This document shows positions 8,761-17,049 of a stretch of 48,439 nt of DNA, piece after piece; within the stretch, counting starts at the first letter, position 1, and the number at the start of each line of letters is the position of its first letter. The notes below the pieces were generated by a model. It was not told the origin of the DNA and did no database searches. It saw only the letters and a program-made list of their open reading frames with translations. The DNA comes from a bacterium. GTDB lineage: Bacteria; Patescibacteriota; Minisyncoccia; Moranbacterales; UBA2206. Position numbers and translations under genes: made by a program. Where the stretch lies: positions 1 through 48,439 of the forward strand of contig JAJYKZ010000006.1 in assembly GCA_021788105.1 (NCBI GenBank), given 5' to 3'.

Positions 8761-8881
8761 GTTCACCCACAACGTTCATCTCCAAAGAGAATCCCAATTA
8801 TGGAACTCGACTGCCCATCTCCACCCGTAATTAGGGTTGATAAGGCAGTCTCTCTGGAGAATTATGTTGTTGTAGGTGAAC
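8761..8881 (+). ncRNA. candidate structured RNA with nested helices
   Basis: GTTCACC/GGTGAAC, ACAAC/GTTGT, CTCCA/TGGAG (+GAGA/TCTC), GACTGCC/GGCAGTC, ACCC/GGGT around a 7-nt loop, all concentric. Confidence 0.55.
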
Positions 8882-8956
8882 AATTTAAACTTAGCATCTT
8901 ACTGAAAAAATGCAAGTTTTTTTAAGCTTGATTTATGTATTTTTTGAGATAAACTA

Positions 8957-9775
8957 ATGACATATATAAACATTATGAAATCCACAGACAAATTAAAAAA
9001 TTACTTTGAAATATATACGAGGGAAGATTATTTTCAGGAAAGAGTAAAGCAAATACGTAAGGATATTGGCATTCCTCTAAATGGCATAGAATTTTCTGGC
9101 CCTTCATTTTTCGAAAATGCCGAGAATACTGTCGGGATGTGCTTTGAAATAAAATATAATGGAGCAACTTATCCGGTATTTCCGGATGATAAGATGCCGA
9201 CTATATACAAAGAACTCTTATCACCGATTCCAAAAATATACAATGAAACAGAAACATTACTGTTTATCAATATTTTTATTTTATATAATGAAAGGCGTTA
9301 CGAATCATTTAAAATTTCTAGCGAGGATTGGATAAGTACGACAGTATCTCTTGTTGATTTTAGGAAAAACTATCAAAATATGTCTGGCAGTTATAATTAT
9401 GGATTACATGTTTGCGAGGATTATATGGATATTGAATCACAAAAATATCCAGTGATGATTGGCATATCTCCTTATGCAAGTCAAAACGAAGTGATTGATT
9501 TGATAAAGGAGAAATGGAAATACATCCAAAAAAATATGGCTCAACTTGAAGCAAATAAAGACATAACAGTATCCAGAGAGGATAAGGAGCGCCTGGCAAA
9601 AATAAGGCAAAGAGATGAACTGTCTAAAAAAGTTGAGGATGTGGTATATAATTATAAGAAATTAAGTATAAATGATCTTAGGAAGGCTATTAAAGAAAAG
9701 ACGGGCGAAATTCTTGATCCTGGAGAAGTAGGTAAAATACGTAGTCTAGCCAAAAAGCGTAGGAACGGAAAATAA
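8957..9775 (+). CDS. hypothetical protein (272 aa)
   Basis: long ORF, no family recognised. Confidence 0.7.
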   Translation: MTYINIMKSTDKLKNYFEIYTREDYFQERVKQIRKDIGIPLNGIEFSGPSFFENAENTVGMCFEIKYNGATYPVFPDDKMPTIYKELLSPIPKIYNETETLLFINIFILYNERRYESFKISSEDWISTTVSLVDFRKNYQNMSGSYNYGLHVCEDYMDIESQKYPVMIGISPYASQNEVIDLIKEKWKYIQKNMAQLEANKDITVSREDKERLAKIRQRDELSKKVEDVVYNYKKLSINDLRKAIKEKTGEILDPGEVGKIRSLAKKRRNGK

Positions 9776-9868
9776 GCGTACGCACTTATTTCTTATACGA
9801 GAAGAAGAATAGCGGGTATAATTATATTAGAGCTGATAGAAATATCGGTTCTTTTTATTTTTTCTAAA

Positions 9869-10027
9869 GTGGTCAACCAGCAACTTCTAACAGAACTCCA
9901 AGAAATCATCCAGGCAGAATATGGTCGATATTTAACTATGGATGAAGTTTCTCAAATCGGAAACGGTCTTGTTAACTATTTCGATTTGCTAGCCAAAATG
10001 CACCATGAACAACAAAATGAAAACTAA
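9869..10027 (+). CDS. small hypothetical protein (52 aa, GTG start)
   Basis: VVNQQLLTELQEIIQAEYGRYLTMDEVSQIGNGLVNYFDLLAKMHHEQQNEN; overlaps start of next ORF. Confidence 0.45.
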   Translation: MVNQQLLTELQEIIQAEYGRYLTMDEVSQIGNGLVNYFDLLAKMHHEQQNEN

Positions 10028-10316
10028 AAAACAACAAAGCGAAATCGAAAATCGATTCTGGAAATTTCTAAGGAATAACCCGTTCTACAGCACCTATGTT
10101 TGCTATGCTGCCGCGATATGGGGAAGAAATATTCCTGAAAGAGTCATAGAAAATTTCTTCTCCTTGGCGGATAAAGAAGACTATGACGAGAGAAACCGAG
10201 AGTTAATTCTAAAAACATTGTACTTTTTGACTAAAGATGAGGTTAAGAGGAAGGATGACTTTAAAATTAAGCCTGAAGAAAGAGAACATTTGTTGGTTAA
10301 GCATAATTTGCCTTAA
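10005..10316 (+). CDS. hypothetical protein (103 aa)
   Basis: ORF, no family recognised. Confidence 0.55.
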   Translation: MNNKMKTKKQQSEIENRFWKFLRNNPFYSTYVCYAAAIWGRNIPERVIENFFSLADKEDYDERNRELILKTLYFLTKDEVKRKDDFKIKPEEREHLLVKHNLP

Positions 10317-10476
10317 ATAAGCCAAAGTAAATTTCAGTGATACATCCATATGTCTGAGCAAAAAACACCTCAATTTTAACCAGTAAAAATGCGGGTTCCA
10401 GAGTGGCAAAATGAGTCTTCCCGGACTTATTAATCCCTTCACGAAAATTAAAACAAATAATCATTAATTTAAAAAC

Positions 10477-11013
10477 ATGACAGGACAATTCGACAAAGAT
10501 TTGAAGCAACTTGAAAATGAAGGCAGTTTTCAAAATAAGTTTGGAATAAAAATTACCAAATCAGGAATAACTGCTATTCCAACTATCCTTTTTTATATTA
10601 AGAATCTAGGTTTAAATTATTCAGATTTTTACTTGATTTGTTTGATTCTTTCCAGAAAATATGGCAAGAGTTGGCCATACTTCAGCCTAAATAAAGTTAC
10701 CCGGGAACTGAAAATTCCCCAGGATACTTTGCACAAAGCTAAAAATCGATTAATAAAAAAAGAATTTCTAAGAATAATTCCAAGAAAAGAAAATCATAAA
10801 GGCAAGGGCAGGAATACTTACGATTTAACTGGATTATTTTGTATTTTGGAAATGCTTGTCGATGCGAACTTTGATAAATTTTTTAAAACTAATCATTGGG
10901 ATTTTAAAGATCATCTAGATTTTGCATTTCTCAAGCAAGCAGAAAATGAAAAGCTCTCTGAAATCCAGAGAGCAAAAGATAGCGATTTAGGAGAACATAA
11001 TAAAATTAATTAA
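10477..11013 (+). CDS. winged-helix-like DNA-binding protein
   Basis: FSLNKVTRELKIPQDTLHKAKNRLIKKEFLRIIPRKENHKGKGRNTYDL resembles a wHTH. Confidence 0.5.
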   Translation: MTGQFDKDLKQLENEGSFQNKFGIKITKSGITAIPTILFYIKNLGLNYSDFYLICLILSRKYGKSWPYFSLNKVTRELKIPQDTLHKAKNRLIKKEFLRIIPRKENHKGKGRNTYDLTGLFCILEMLVDANFDKFFKTNHWDFKDHLDFAFLKQAENEKLSEIQRAKDSDLGEHNKIN

Positions 11014-11142
11014 TTAAATATATACCATTTAAGGAAGGAATATTATTTTATCTTATTATATTCTCTGATTATATAGAAAATGAAGCTAAACAGCTAGATA
11101 TTTCTAAAACCCAGAAATCATCCATAGGTCATAGTAGGTTAT

Positions 11143-12290
11143 TTACTGAAAATTCTGCATAAGTTCATTAACATATTGCACTCTATGAAGTCATAGAGTG
11201 ATGCCATTTTTTCATAAAATTCATTGCAAATATACCGGTATTAAGGGTATTTTGACTGTGTATAATCATTACCTTAAATACAAGTATATGGTCTCTCCTA
11301 AAGCACTTCAGAAAGCTCGCATTTTAGTCTTTTGGGAAAAGCACGGATTAGAGGCAACCCTCGACGCTTTCCCGGTTAAAAAACGCACCCTGTATCTTTG
11401 GAAAGCTAAGTGGGACAAATCCGGTGGCAAACTGGAAGCACTCAATGATGTTTCCCGAGCGCCTAAAACCAAACGCATCAGGGAATGGGATAAAAAAGTC
11501 GTTGCCGAGATCAAACGGATCCGATGGGATCATCCTAATCTGGGCAAAGACAAAGTTCATCCGGAACTCCTGGAATATTGTTTTCATAACAATCTGCCTT
11601 GTCCGAAAATTTCTACTATCGGGCGCATCATCAAAGATTTAGGCGGTCTCAGAATGTTTCCGCGCAAGCTTTCTCACTTTGGCAAACTCAAGCCCCTTAA
11701 TCGGGTGAAAAAGCTCAGGAAGCCCAAGGATTTCAAAGTGGAATACCCTGGCCATTTAGTGGCGCTGGATTCCATTGAGGAAATTATCAATGGTAACAGA
11801 CGTTACGTCATTTCCTTTGAAGATATTTACACGCGTTTTGGTTTTGCCTGGTCAACCAAATCTCACGCTTCACAAGCAGCTGCTGAATTCTTCGAGTTGT
11901 GCCGTAAAGTCTTTCCGTTTCCCATCACTTTTGTCCTAACGGATAATGGATCTGAATTTGCCAAAGAATTTTCTGAAAAAATGAAAGAACTGCATCTGAC
12001 CCACTATCACACCTATCCCCGAACTCCCAAAATGAATGCTCATTGCGAACGATTCAATCGCACGCTGCGCGAAGAGTTCATGGATTTTCATAAAACCGAT
12101 CTGATTAACCCAGCTATTTTTAACAACAAAATTATCGATTATCTGGTTTGGTACAACACAAAACGAGTACACCATGCTTTCAAAAACAAGCTTTCTCCGA
12201 TACAATTCATACAGACATTAGCGCCAGTGAACTTTAATTTGCCTCAGGAGTGCAAAGTAGGGTGGACTTATACAAATTCTGGACAATTTT
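11143..12290 (+). mobile_element. IS481-like insertion sequence (approximate ends)
   Basis: transposase flanked by imperfect inverted ends: left ACTGAAAATTCTGCATAAGTTCA, right (RC) TTGTCCAGAATTTGTATAAGTCCA. Confidence 0.5.
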
Positions 12291-12301
12291 CTGAATTGTA
12301 A
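11288..12301 (+). CDS. IS481-like DDE transposase
   Basis: N-terminal HTH, rve core with LVALDSIEE, FVLTDNGSEF, HCERFNRTLREEF; listed ORF starts at 11198, ATG at 11288 also plausible. Confidence 0.85.
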   Translation: MVSPKALQKARILVFWEKHGLEATLDAFPVKKRTLYLWKAKWDKSGGKLEALNDVSRAPKTKRIREWDKKVVAEIKRIRWDHPNLGKDKVHPELLEYCFHNNLPCPKISTIGRIIKDLGGLRMFPRKLSHFGKLKPLNRVKKLRKPKDFKVEYPGHLVALDSIEEIINGNRRYVISFEDIYTRFGFAWSTKSHASQAAAEFFELCRKVFPFPITFVLTDNGSEFAKEFSEKMKELHLTHYHTYPRTPKMNAHCERFNRTLREEFMDFHKTDLINPAIFNNKIIDYLVWYNTKRVHHAFKNKLSPIQFIQTLAPVNFNLPQECKVGWTYTNSGQFSEL

Positions 12302-12313
12302 TAATATATAAGT

Positions 12314-12411
12314 GTTAACCCAATAAAATACTAAAAGCTTTTATCGTCGTCTTACTAGATGGGCGGTTCTGCTAACAGGCTTTTAGTTTGTTGGGTTAAC
12401 CAGAACCGTCC
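12314..12411 (+). repeat. two interlocking inverted repeats upstream of serine recombinase
   Basis: GTTAACCCAA..ACTAAAAGC (12314-12338) with GCTTTTAGT..TTGGGTTAAC (12379-12400); GGGCGGTTCTG (12361-12371) with CAGAACCGTCC (12401-12411). Confidence 0.8.
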
Positions 12412-12442
12412 TTTTAGTTTTAACAATAATTTAACCAAGTTT

Positions 12443-14059
12443 ATGCAAACAAACAACACAAAAATCAAATCAATCATTTACGCCCGTGTATCTTCCAAGG
12501 ATCAGGAGGAAACCGGATATTCCTTGCCTTCCCAAGAAAAACTTGCCAGAGATTATGCCTTGCGTAAAGATTTTACTGTAGCAAAAGTCTTTTCAATTGC
12601 CGAATCCGCTAGCGGAACCAAAGAACGGAAAGTTTTTGCAGAAATGCTAGAGTATATGGTTAATCATAAAATCAATGTCTTGGTATGCGAAAAAGTTGAT
12701 AGAATCACTCGTAATTTCAAAGAGGCTGTTAAGATCAATGACTGGTTGGAAGAGGACGAAGCAAGAAGCATCCATTTTGTAAAGCAAAATTTGATTATTC
12801 ACAAAAATGCCAAATCAGATGAAAAATTTCGGTGGGATATTGAGATAGTCCTAGCTAAAAAATATATAGCCAACTTGTCCGAAGAAGTGAGAAAGGGGCA
12901 AAAGGAAAAAATCGCTCAGGGCTGGCGGCCTACCAAACCCATTGTTGGATACAAGGCGATCGGAGAAAAGGGACATAAAATTCACGTCATTGATGAAACC
13001 AAAGCTCCGCTAATCAGAAAAATGTTCGAAATGTATTCTACTGGAAATTATTCTCTTAATGCTCTTGTCGAAATTATGTATAAAGAAGGGCTTAGGAATA
13101 CGAATGGGAATATAATGGGCAAAAGTATAATCCATAGATACCTTTCCAATCCTTTTTACTACGGAAAGATACTTTGGAAAGGTGTGCTGCATGACGGCAA
13201 GCATGAGCCAATTATTAACAAAGATCTTTTTACTGTTGTGCAAGCAAGGCTTATGCGTAAAGACAATCCGCAATACAAAACCCATCTGCCAGTTTTTAAA
13301 GCCAAGATGAAATGCGAGGAGTGCGGCGGCACCATTGCTTGGGAAAATCAAAAAGGGCATTGGTATGGTCATTGCAATCATTATAAAGAATGCAGCCAGT
13401 CTAAATGGGTTAAGCAGCCGCAAGTGGAAGATCAAATTCTTCCGTATTTTGATAAAATCGCTCCAAAAAACGAACAGGTTTTAGCTTGGCTTACCAGGGC
13501 GATGAAAGAAAGCCACAAAGATGAAATTGATTACAATACTCAAAAACGAGAATCATACAACTACATTATCCGTAATTATGATACACGGATAGAAGGAGCC
13601 TACAAAGACAAGTTAGACGGCAAAATGCCTGTGTCTTTGTGTGAAAAAATAATAACTGACTCTACTAAAGAAAAAAATGATGCTATCGATGCTTTGGCTA
13701 AATTGAGCGAATCAAGAACTGCCTACTATGAAGCTGGCTATGCCATTCATGAGCTAGCAATGAAAGCCAAAGATATTTACGAAAGTCCCAGAGCCGAGGT
13801 TGAAGATAAAAGATTGCTTTTAAGTTATATTTTTTCGAACCTGTCATTAAATGCCGAAAAAATCAATCCAAAATACACTTTTGCCTTTGAATTTTTAGCA
13901 GAGTGGATGCCTAGGCTAAATGAGATTTTCGAACTTCAAGAAACAGGCTCAGATAAAGCAAAAGAGGGCGTTTCCGCCTTCGCTTATCCCGATATGTGCG
14001 CTCTGAGGGATTCGAACCCCCGACCCTCTGGTCCGAAGCCAGATGCTCTAATCCACTGA
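12443..14059 (+). CDS. large serine recombinase
   Basis: IIYARVSSKDQEETGYSLPSQ resolvase domain, recombinase domain, CEECGG zinc ribbon; C-terminal codons lie in tRNA-Arg. Confidence 0.92.
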   Translation: MQTNNTKIKSIIYARVSSKDQEETGYSLPSQEKLARDYALRKDFTVAKVFSIAESASGTKERKVFAEMLEYMVNHKINVLVCEKVDRITRNFKEAVKINDWLEEDEARSIHFVKQNLIIHKNAKSDEKFRWDIEIVLAKKYIANLSEEVRKGQKEKIAQGWRPTKPIVGYKAIGEKGHKIHVIDETKAPLIRKMFEMYSTGNYSLNALVEIMYKEGLRNTNGNIMGKSIIHRYLSNPFYYGKILWKGVLHDGKHEPIINKDLFTVVQARLMRKDNPQYKTHLPVFKAKMKCEECGGTIAWENQKGHWYGHCNHYKECSQSKWVKQPQVEDQILPYFDKIAPKNEQVLAWLTRAMKESHKDEIDYNTQKRESYNYIIRNYDTRIEGAYKDKLDGKMPVSLCEKIITDSTKEKNDAIDALAKLSESRTAYYEAGYAIHELAMKAKDIYESPRAEVEDKRLLLSYIFSNLSLNAEKINPKYTFAFEFLAEWMPRLNEIFELQETGSDKAKEGVSAFAYPDMCALRDSNPRPSGPKPDALIH

Positions 14060-14070
14060 GCTAAGAGCGC
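13997..14070 (-). tRNA. tRNA-Arg (anticodon TCG)
   Basis: cloverleaf by eye: GCGCTCT/AGAGCGC acceptor, loop CTTCGGA, GGTTCGAATC. Confidence 0.93.
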
Positions 14071-14096
14071 AAAAAACATTTAGAAATCTGCAGGGG

Positions 14097-14169
14097 GGCG
14101 AGTACTGGGAGTCGGACCCAGCTTCTCGGTACCACAAACCGATGTCTTAGCCGATAGACGATACTCGCC
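14097..14169 (-). tRNA. tRNA-His (anticodon GTG)
   Basis: GGCGAGTA/TACTCGCC 8-bp acceptor with G-1, loop TTGTGGT; T-loop TCCGACT. Confidence 0.9.
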
Positions 14170-14195
14170 ACTCTGAAGACTTCTTTGTATTTTTG

Positions 14196-14268
14196 TGCGT
14201 CCAGCAGGATTCGAACCTGCGACCGTTTGCTTAAGAGGCAACTGCTCTACCGACTGAGCTATGGACGC
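14196..14268 (-). tRNA. tRNA-Lys (anticodon CTT)
   Basis: acceptor GCGTCCA/TGGACGC, anticodon loop CTCTTAA. Confidence 0.92.
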
Positions 14269-14284
14269 AATATTTATTTTTTTG

Positions 14285-14357
14285 TGCGCTGGGCAGGAAT
14301 CGAACCTGCGACCAATAGCTTAGAAGGCTACTGCTCTATCCACTGAGCTACCAGCGC
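14285..14357 (-). tRNA. tRNA-Arg (anticodon TCT)
   Basis: acceptor GCGCTGG/CCAGCGC, anticodon loop CTTCTAA. Confidence 0.92.
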
Positions 14358-14526
14358 GTCGTCGCTTCGCTCCTCCTTAAAACCTTGTGGTTTTAATATT
14401 TCCACCACGGGAAAACTCACGTTTTCCCGACCCCTTTCCTGACGCTGGCGCGTCGTCGCTTCGCTCCTTGAAACCTGAATAAAAAATGCCTTAAGGCAAT
14501 GCAGTTATTATACCAAAAATTGCCCT

Positions 14527-15816
14527 TTAGTCAATATTATTGGTTTTCTTGTATTGCTTCCATTCATTCTTGGACCAGTTGGCCGGCTTGATTGTCAGTG
14601 GCGCGGAACCCGGGTGGGGATATTTGTAAGGAGAATCGTAATTGCTTTTGAATGTGTCATTAATGATGACATTTCCATTTTTATCCGTAACAGTCTGAGT
14701 CATAGTCGTTTTCATCGAACCGTCCGGCTGCCTTTCCAAAATGGTCGGACCGCCGATCGCAGTTTTGCGTCCGTCATCGGTTCCGTAGAAATCAAAGATC
14801 AGTTTGGTGCCTTCGATTCTGGTCTGGATCAGAATGTAGCCCGGAGTGTTGTTGATGAATTTTAAATCGGGAGATGGAATGTAAACAGTCGCGTCCATTC
14901 CCTGGGGATTATAGTAGCTGACGGGATAGGCGTGATTGGTTCGAGCGGTTATTTTCAGTCCGCTGTAAAGTGCCGCGCGGAAAGCTGTGGTGGAAACTTG
15001 GCAAATTCCTCCGCCATATTCCGGTTCGGTTTTGTTGCCAACGATGGAAAGTTCCGGCAGATATTCATGAGCCGCATCCACCGGTCCCAGCGTTTTCAAA
15101 AAGGAAAATTCTTCGCCCGGTTTGATGAGCGCGCCGTTGAAATTTTTAATGGCCACTTCAATGTTGGCGATTCTGTTTTTTGGCGAACCGGCGAAATTGG
15201 AATAGCCTTCGCCGATCAGGGAAGTGACGCCAAGATTCGCAATTGAGTCGGTAGAGATTACCGGTTTTTCCGTGGAATAGGGGATGGTGATATTGCCTGA
15301 AAAAGTATTGTTTTTCAAGCGGTCAAGAATAAGCGCAAAAGTTTTGTTTTCGTCTATTTTAATTCCTTTGCTGCTCAAAGAAAAAACCGCTACTTTGCCG
15401 TTGGCCATTTGAAGCGTGGCATCAACCGGATCTTTATTCAGTTGCTTTGCCAGATTGGATACAAAGGCGCGGATGGCGTTTTCGTCCCAACTGGTACGGG
15501 TGATTTTTTCGATATGGGAATTGTTTCGCGTGTCGAAAGTCAGCGCGCAGGCAATAGATTTTTCATACAGGCAGAAATCGTTGTTTTCAACTTCGGAATC
15601 ATAGCCGGGATTATATGTCAGATCGGTTTTTTCAATTTTCCATTGATTGGCGGTTGTTTGAGGCAGGGAATAGGAAGCGCCGCCGGCCGTCAAAGTGATG
15701 TTTGGAACGGCCTGAAAAGCGGGACTGTCCGCGAACGCAACAGGAGCAAAAGATATTGCTGCGAATGTTGCCAATAAAAAAATAATTTTGCGGTCCATAA
15801 GATTAGAATACCTCAA
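14527..15816 (-). CDS. VanW family protein, secreted
   Basis: signal peptide; FSFLKTLGPVDAAHEYLPELSIVGNKTEPEYGGGICQVSTTAFRAALYSGL. Confidence 0.9.
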   Translation of the reverse strand: MRYSNLMDRKIIFLLATFAAISFAPVAFADSPAFQAVPNITLTAGGASYSLPQTTANQWKIEKTDLTYNPGYDSEVENNDFCLYEKSIACALTFDTRNNSHIEKITRTSWDENAIRAFVSNLAKQLNKDPVDATLQMANGKVAVFSLSSKGIKIDENKTFALILDRLKNNTFSGNITIPYSTEKPVISTDSIANLGVTSLIGEGYSNFAGSPKNRIANIEVAIKNFNGALIKPGEEFSFLKTLGPVDAAHEYLPELSIVGNKTEPEYGGGICQVSTTAFRAALYSGLKITARTNHAYPVSYYNPQGMDATVYIPSPDLKFINNTPGYILIQTRIEGTKLIFDFYGTDDGRKTAIGGPTILERQPDGSMKTTMTQTVTDKNGNVIINDTFKSNYDSPYKYPHPGSAPLTIKPANWSKNEWKQYKKTNNID

Positions 15817-15874
15817 AATACAAGCCAGAGCAACAAAAAAACCTCCCGATGCCGGGAGGTTTTGAAAAGCAAAC

Positions 15875-16411
15875 TTAGAAACCGCGAACCTGGATTTTTT
15901 TCGCTTTGGTGTTGTCGGCTTTTGGTAGGCGGATCGTCAAGATTCCGTTTTTCATCGAAGCTTCGGCTTTGTCTGCCAGAACATCGACCGGAAGAATGAC
16001 TGAGCGCGAAAAATTTCCCCAATAACATTCCTGGTAATAATAATTGTCTTCATGCACCAGCTCTTCGTTTTTTCTTTCGCCGCGGATGCTTACCATGTCA
16101 TTGTTGATGCTGACATCCAGATCTTCCGGCTTGACCCCGGCAATCGTTGATTTGATCACAATATCGTTGTCGGTCTGATAGACGTCAATGGTCAACTGTC
16201 CTTCACTGTTGTCGTTGTTTAGCAAATTTTCTTCTTGTATCTGCATATTCATATTTTTTTTTGGTGAAGAGTTGAGAATCATTTCGGTTTCTTCCTCTTC
16301 GTATATATTATTTATTGGTTGAATGAAGCTCTCTTTTTCAGAAAGGTCGTCCGTCTCGATTCTCCGTGATCCGGTAAGTTTTTCCAGAAAAGAGCGTTTT
16401 ACTTTGGCCAT
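15875..16411 (-). CDS. Hsp20/alpha-crystallin small heat shock protein
   Basis: LTIDVYQTDNDIVIKSTIAGVKPEDLDVSINNDMVSIRGER...NGILTIRLPK. Confidence 0.92.
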   Translation of the reverse strand: MAKVKRSFLEKLTGSRRIETDDLSEKESFIQPINNIYEEEETEMILNSSPKKNMNMQIQEENLLNNDNSEGQLTIDVYQTDNDIVIKSTIAGVKPEDLDVSINNDMVSIRGERKNEELVHEDNYYYQECYWGNFSRSVILPVDVLADKAEASMKNGILTIRLPKADNTKAKKIQVRGF

Positions 16412-16494
16412 AATATTAAAATTTTACTGGTTAATTTTTCTGTTTAAATTGTAACTCAGATATAAATAATTGGCAAGGGCGATTCCTGGTTTAT

Positions 16495-17049
16495 TTAAGC
16501 GATTTTCGTTCTTCGGATGCTGAGAATCATCAATAGGAGCGCGAAAATCAGCATTGCCGAGCAAATAGAAATTATTCGATAGCTCCAACTATAAATTAAC
16601 AAGCTGTTATAAGCAAGATGTATTACAAAAGTCGGAATGATTATTTTCAAAAATCCGGAAAATTTTTCGGCCGGATTTTTCGCCAGGTAGTAACCCATGA
16701 TACCCGATGTTGCCAGGTGGACAAGAAGGGCGCCGGCCAGCCCGAATAGAACAATTTCCCGGCTCCCGGCTCCCGGACTCATAAAATTAAAAATTGTTTC
16801 GATGAACGAAAATCCGATTCCGACGAGAAGCGCGTTTTCGAATATTTCCCGGCCCGTTTGGAGTTCCAATGAATTTTTGTAAATAAAAATCCCTTTGGCC
16901 AATTCTTCAATCAAAACGATCAGGATGAGAAAAAAAGTTATGCCGTTCAGTTCGGTTGCGCTCTGAGGAAAAATTACGGAAAACATAATTTCCAAAACCA
17001 GCGCTCCGAACGCGGCCAATATTCCCAGAAAAAATGATTTAATTTTCAT
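16495..17049 (-). CDS. PrsW-like intramembrane metalloprotease
   Basis: multi-TM with VLIEELAKGIFIY (EExxK) and later membrane His motifs. Confidence 0.7.
   Translation of the reverse strand: MKIKSFFLGILAAFGALVLEIMFSVIFPQSATELNGITFFLILIVLIEELAKGIFIYKNSLELQTGREIFENALLVGIGFSFIETIFNFMSPGAGSREIVLFGLAGALLVHLATSGIMGYYLAKNPAEKFSGFLKIIIPTFVIHLAYNSLLIYSWSYRIISICSAMLIFALLLMILSIRRTKIA

Noticed and set aside
8653-8925. ORF on + strand (90 aa) overlapping the structured RNA candidate
   Set aside because: Overlaps the start of the minus-strand gene, lacks family signal, and the underlying DNA is better explained by nested inverted repeats.
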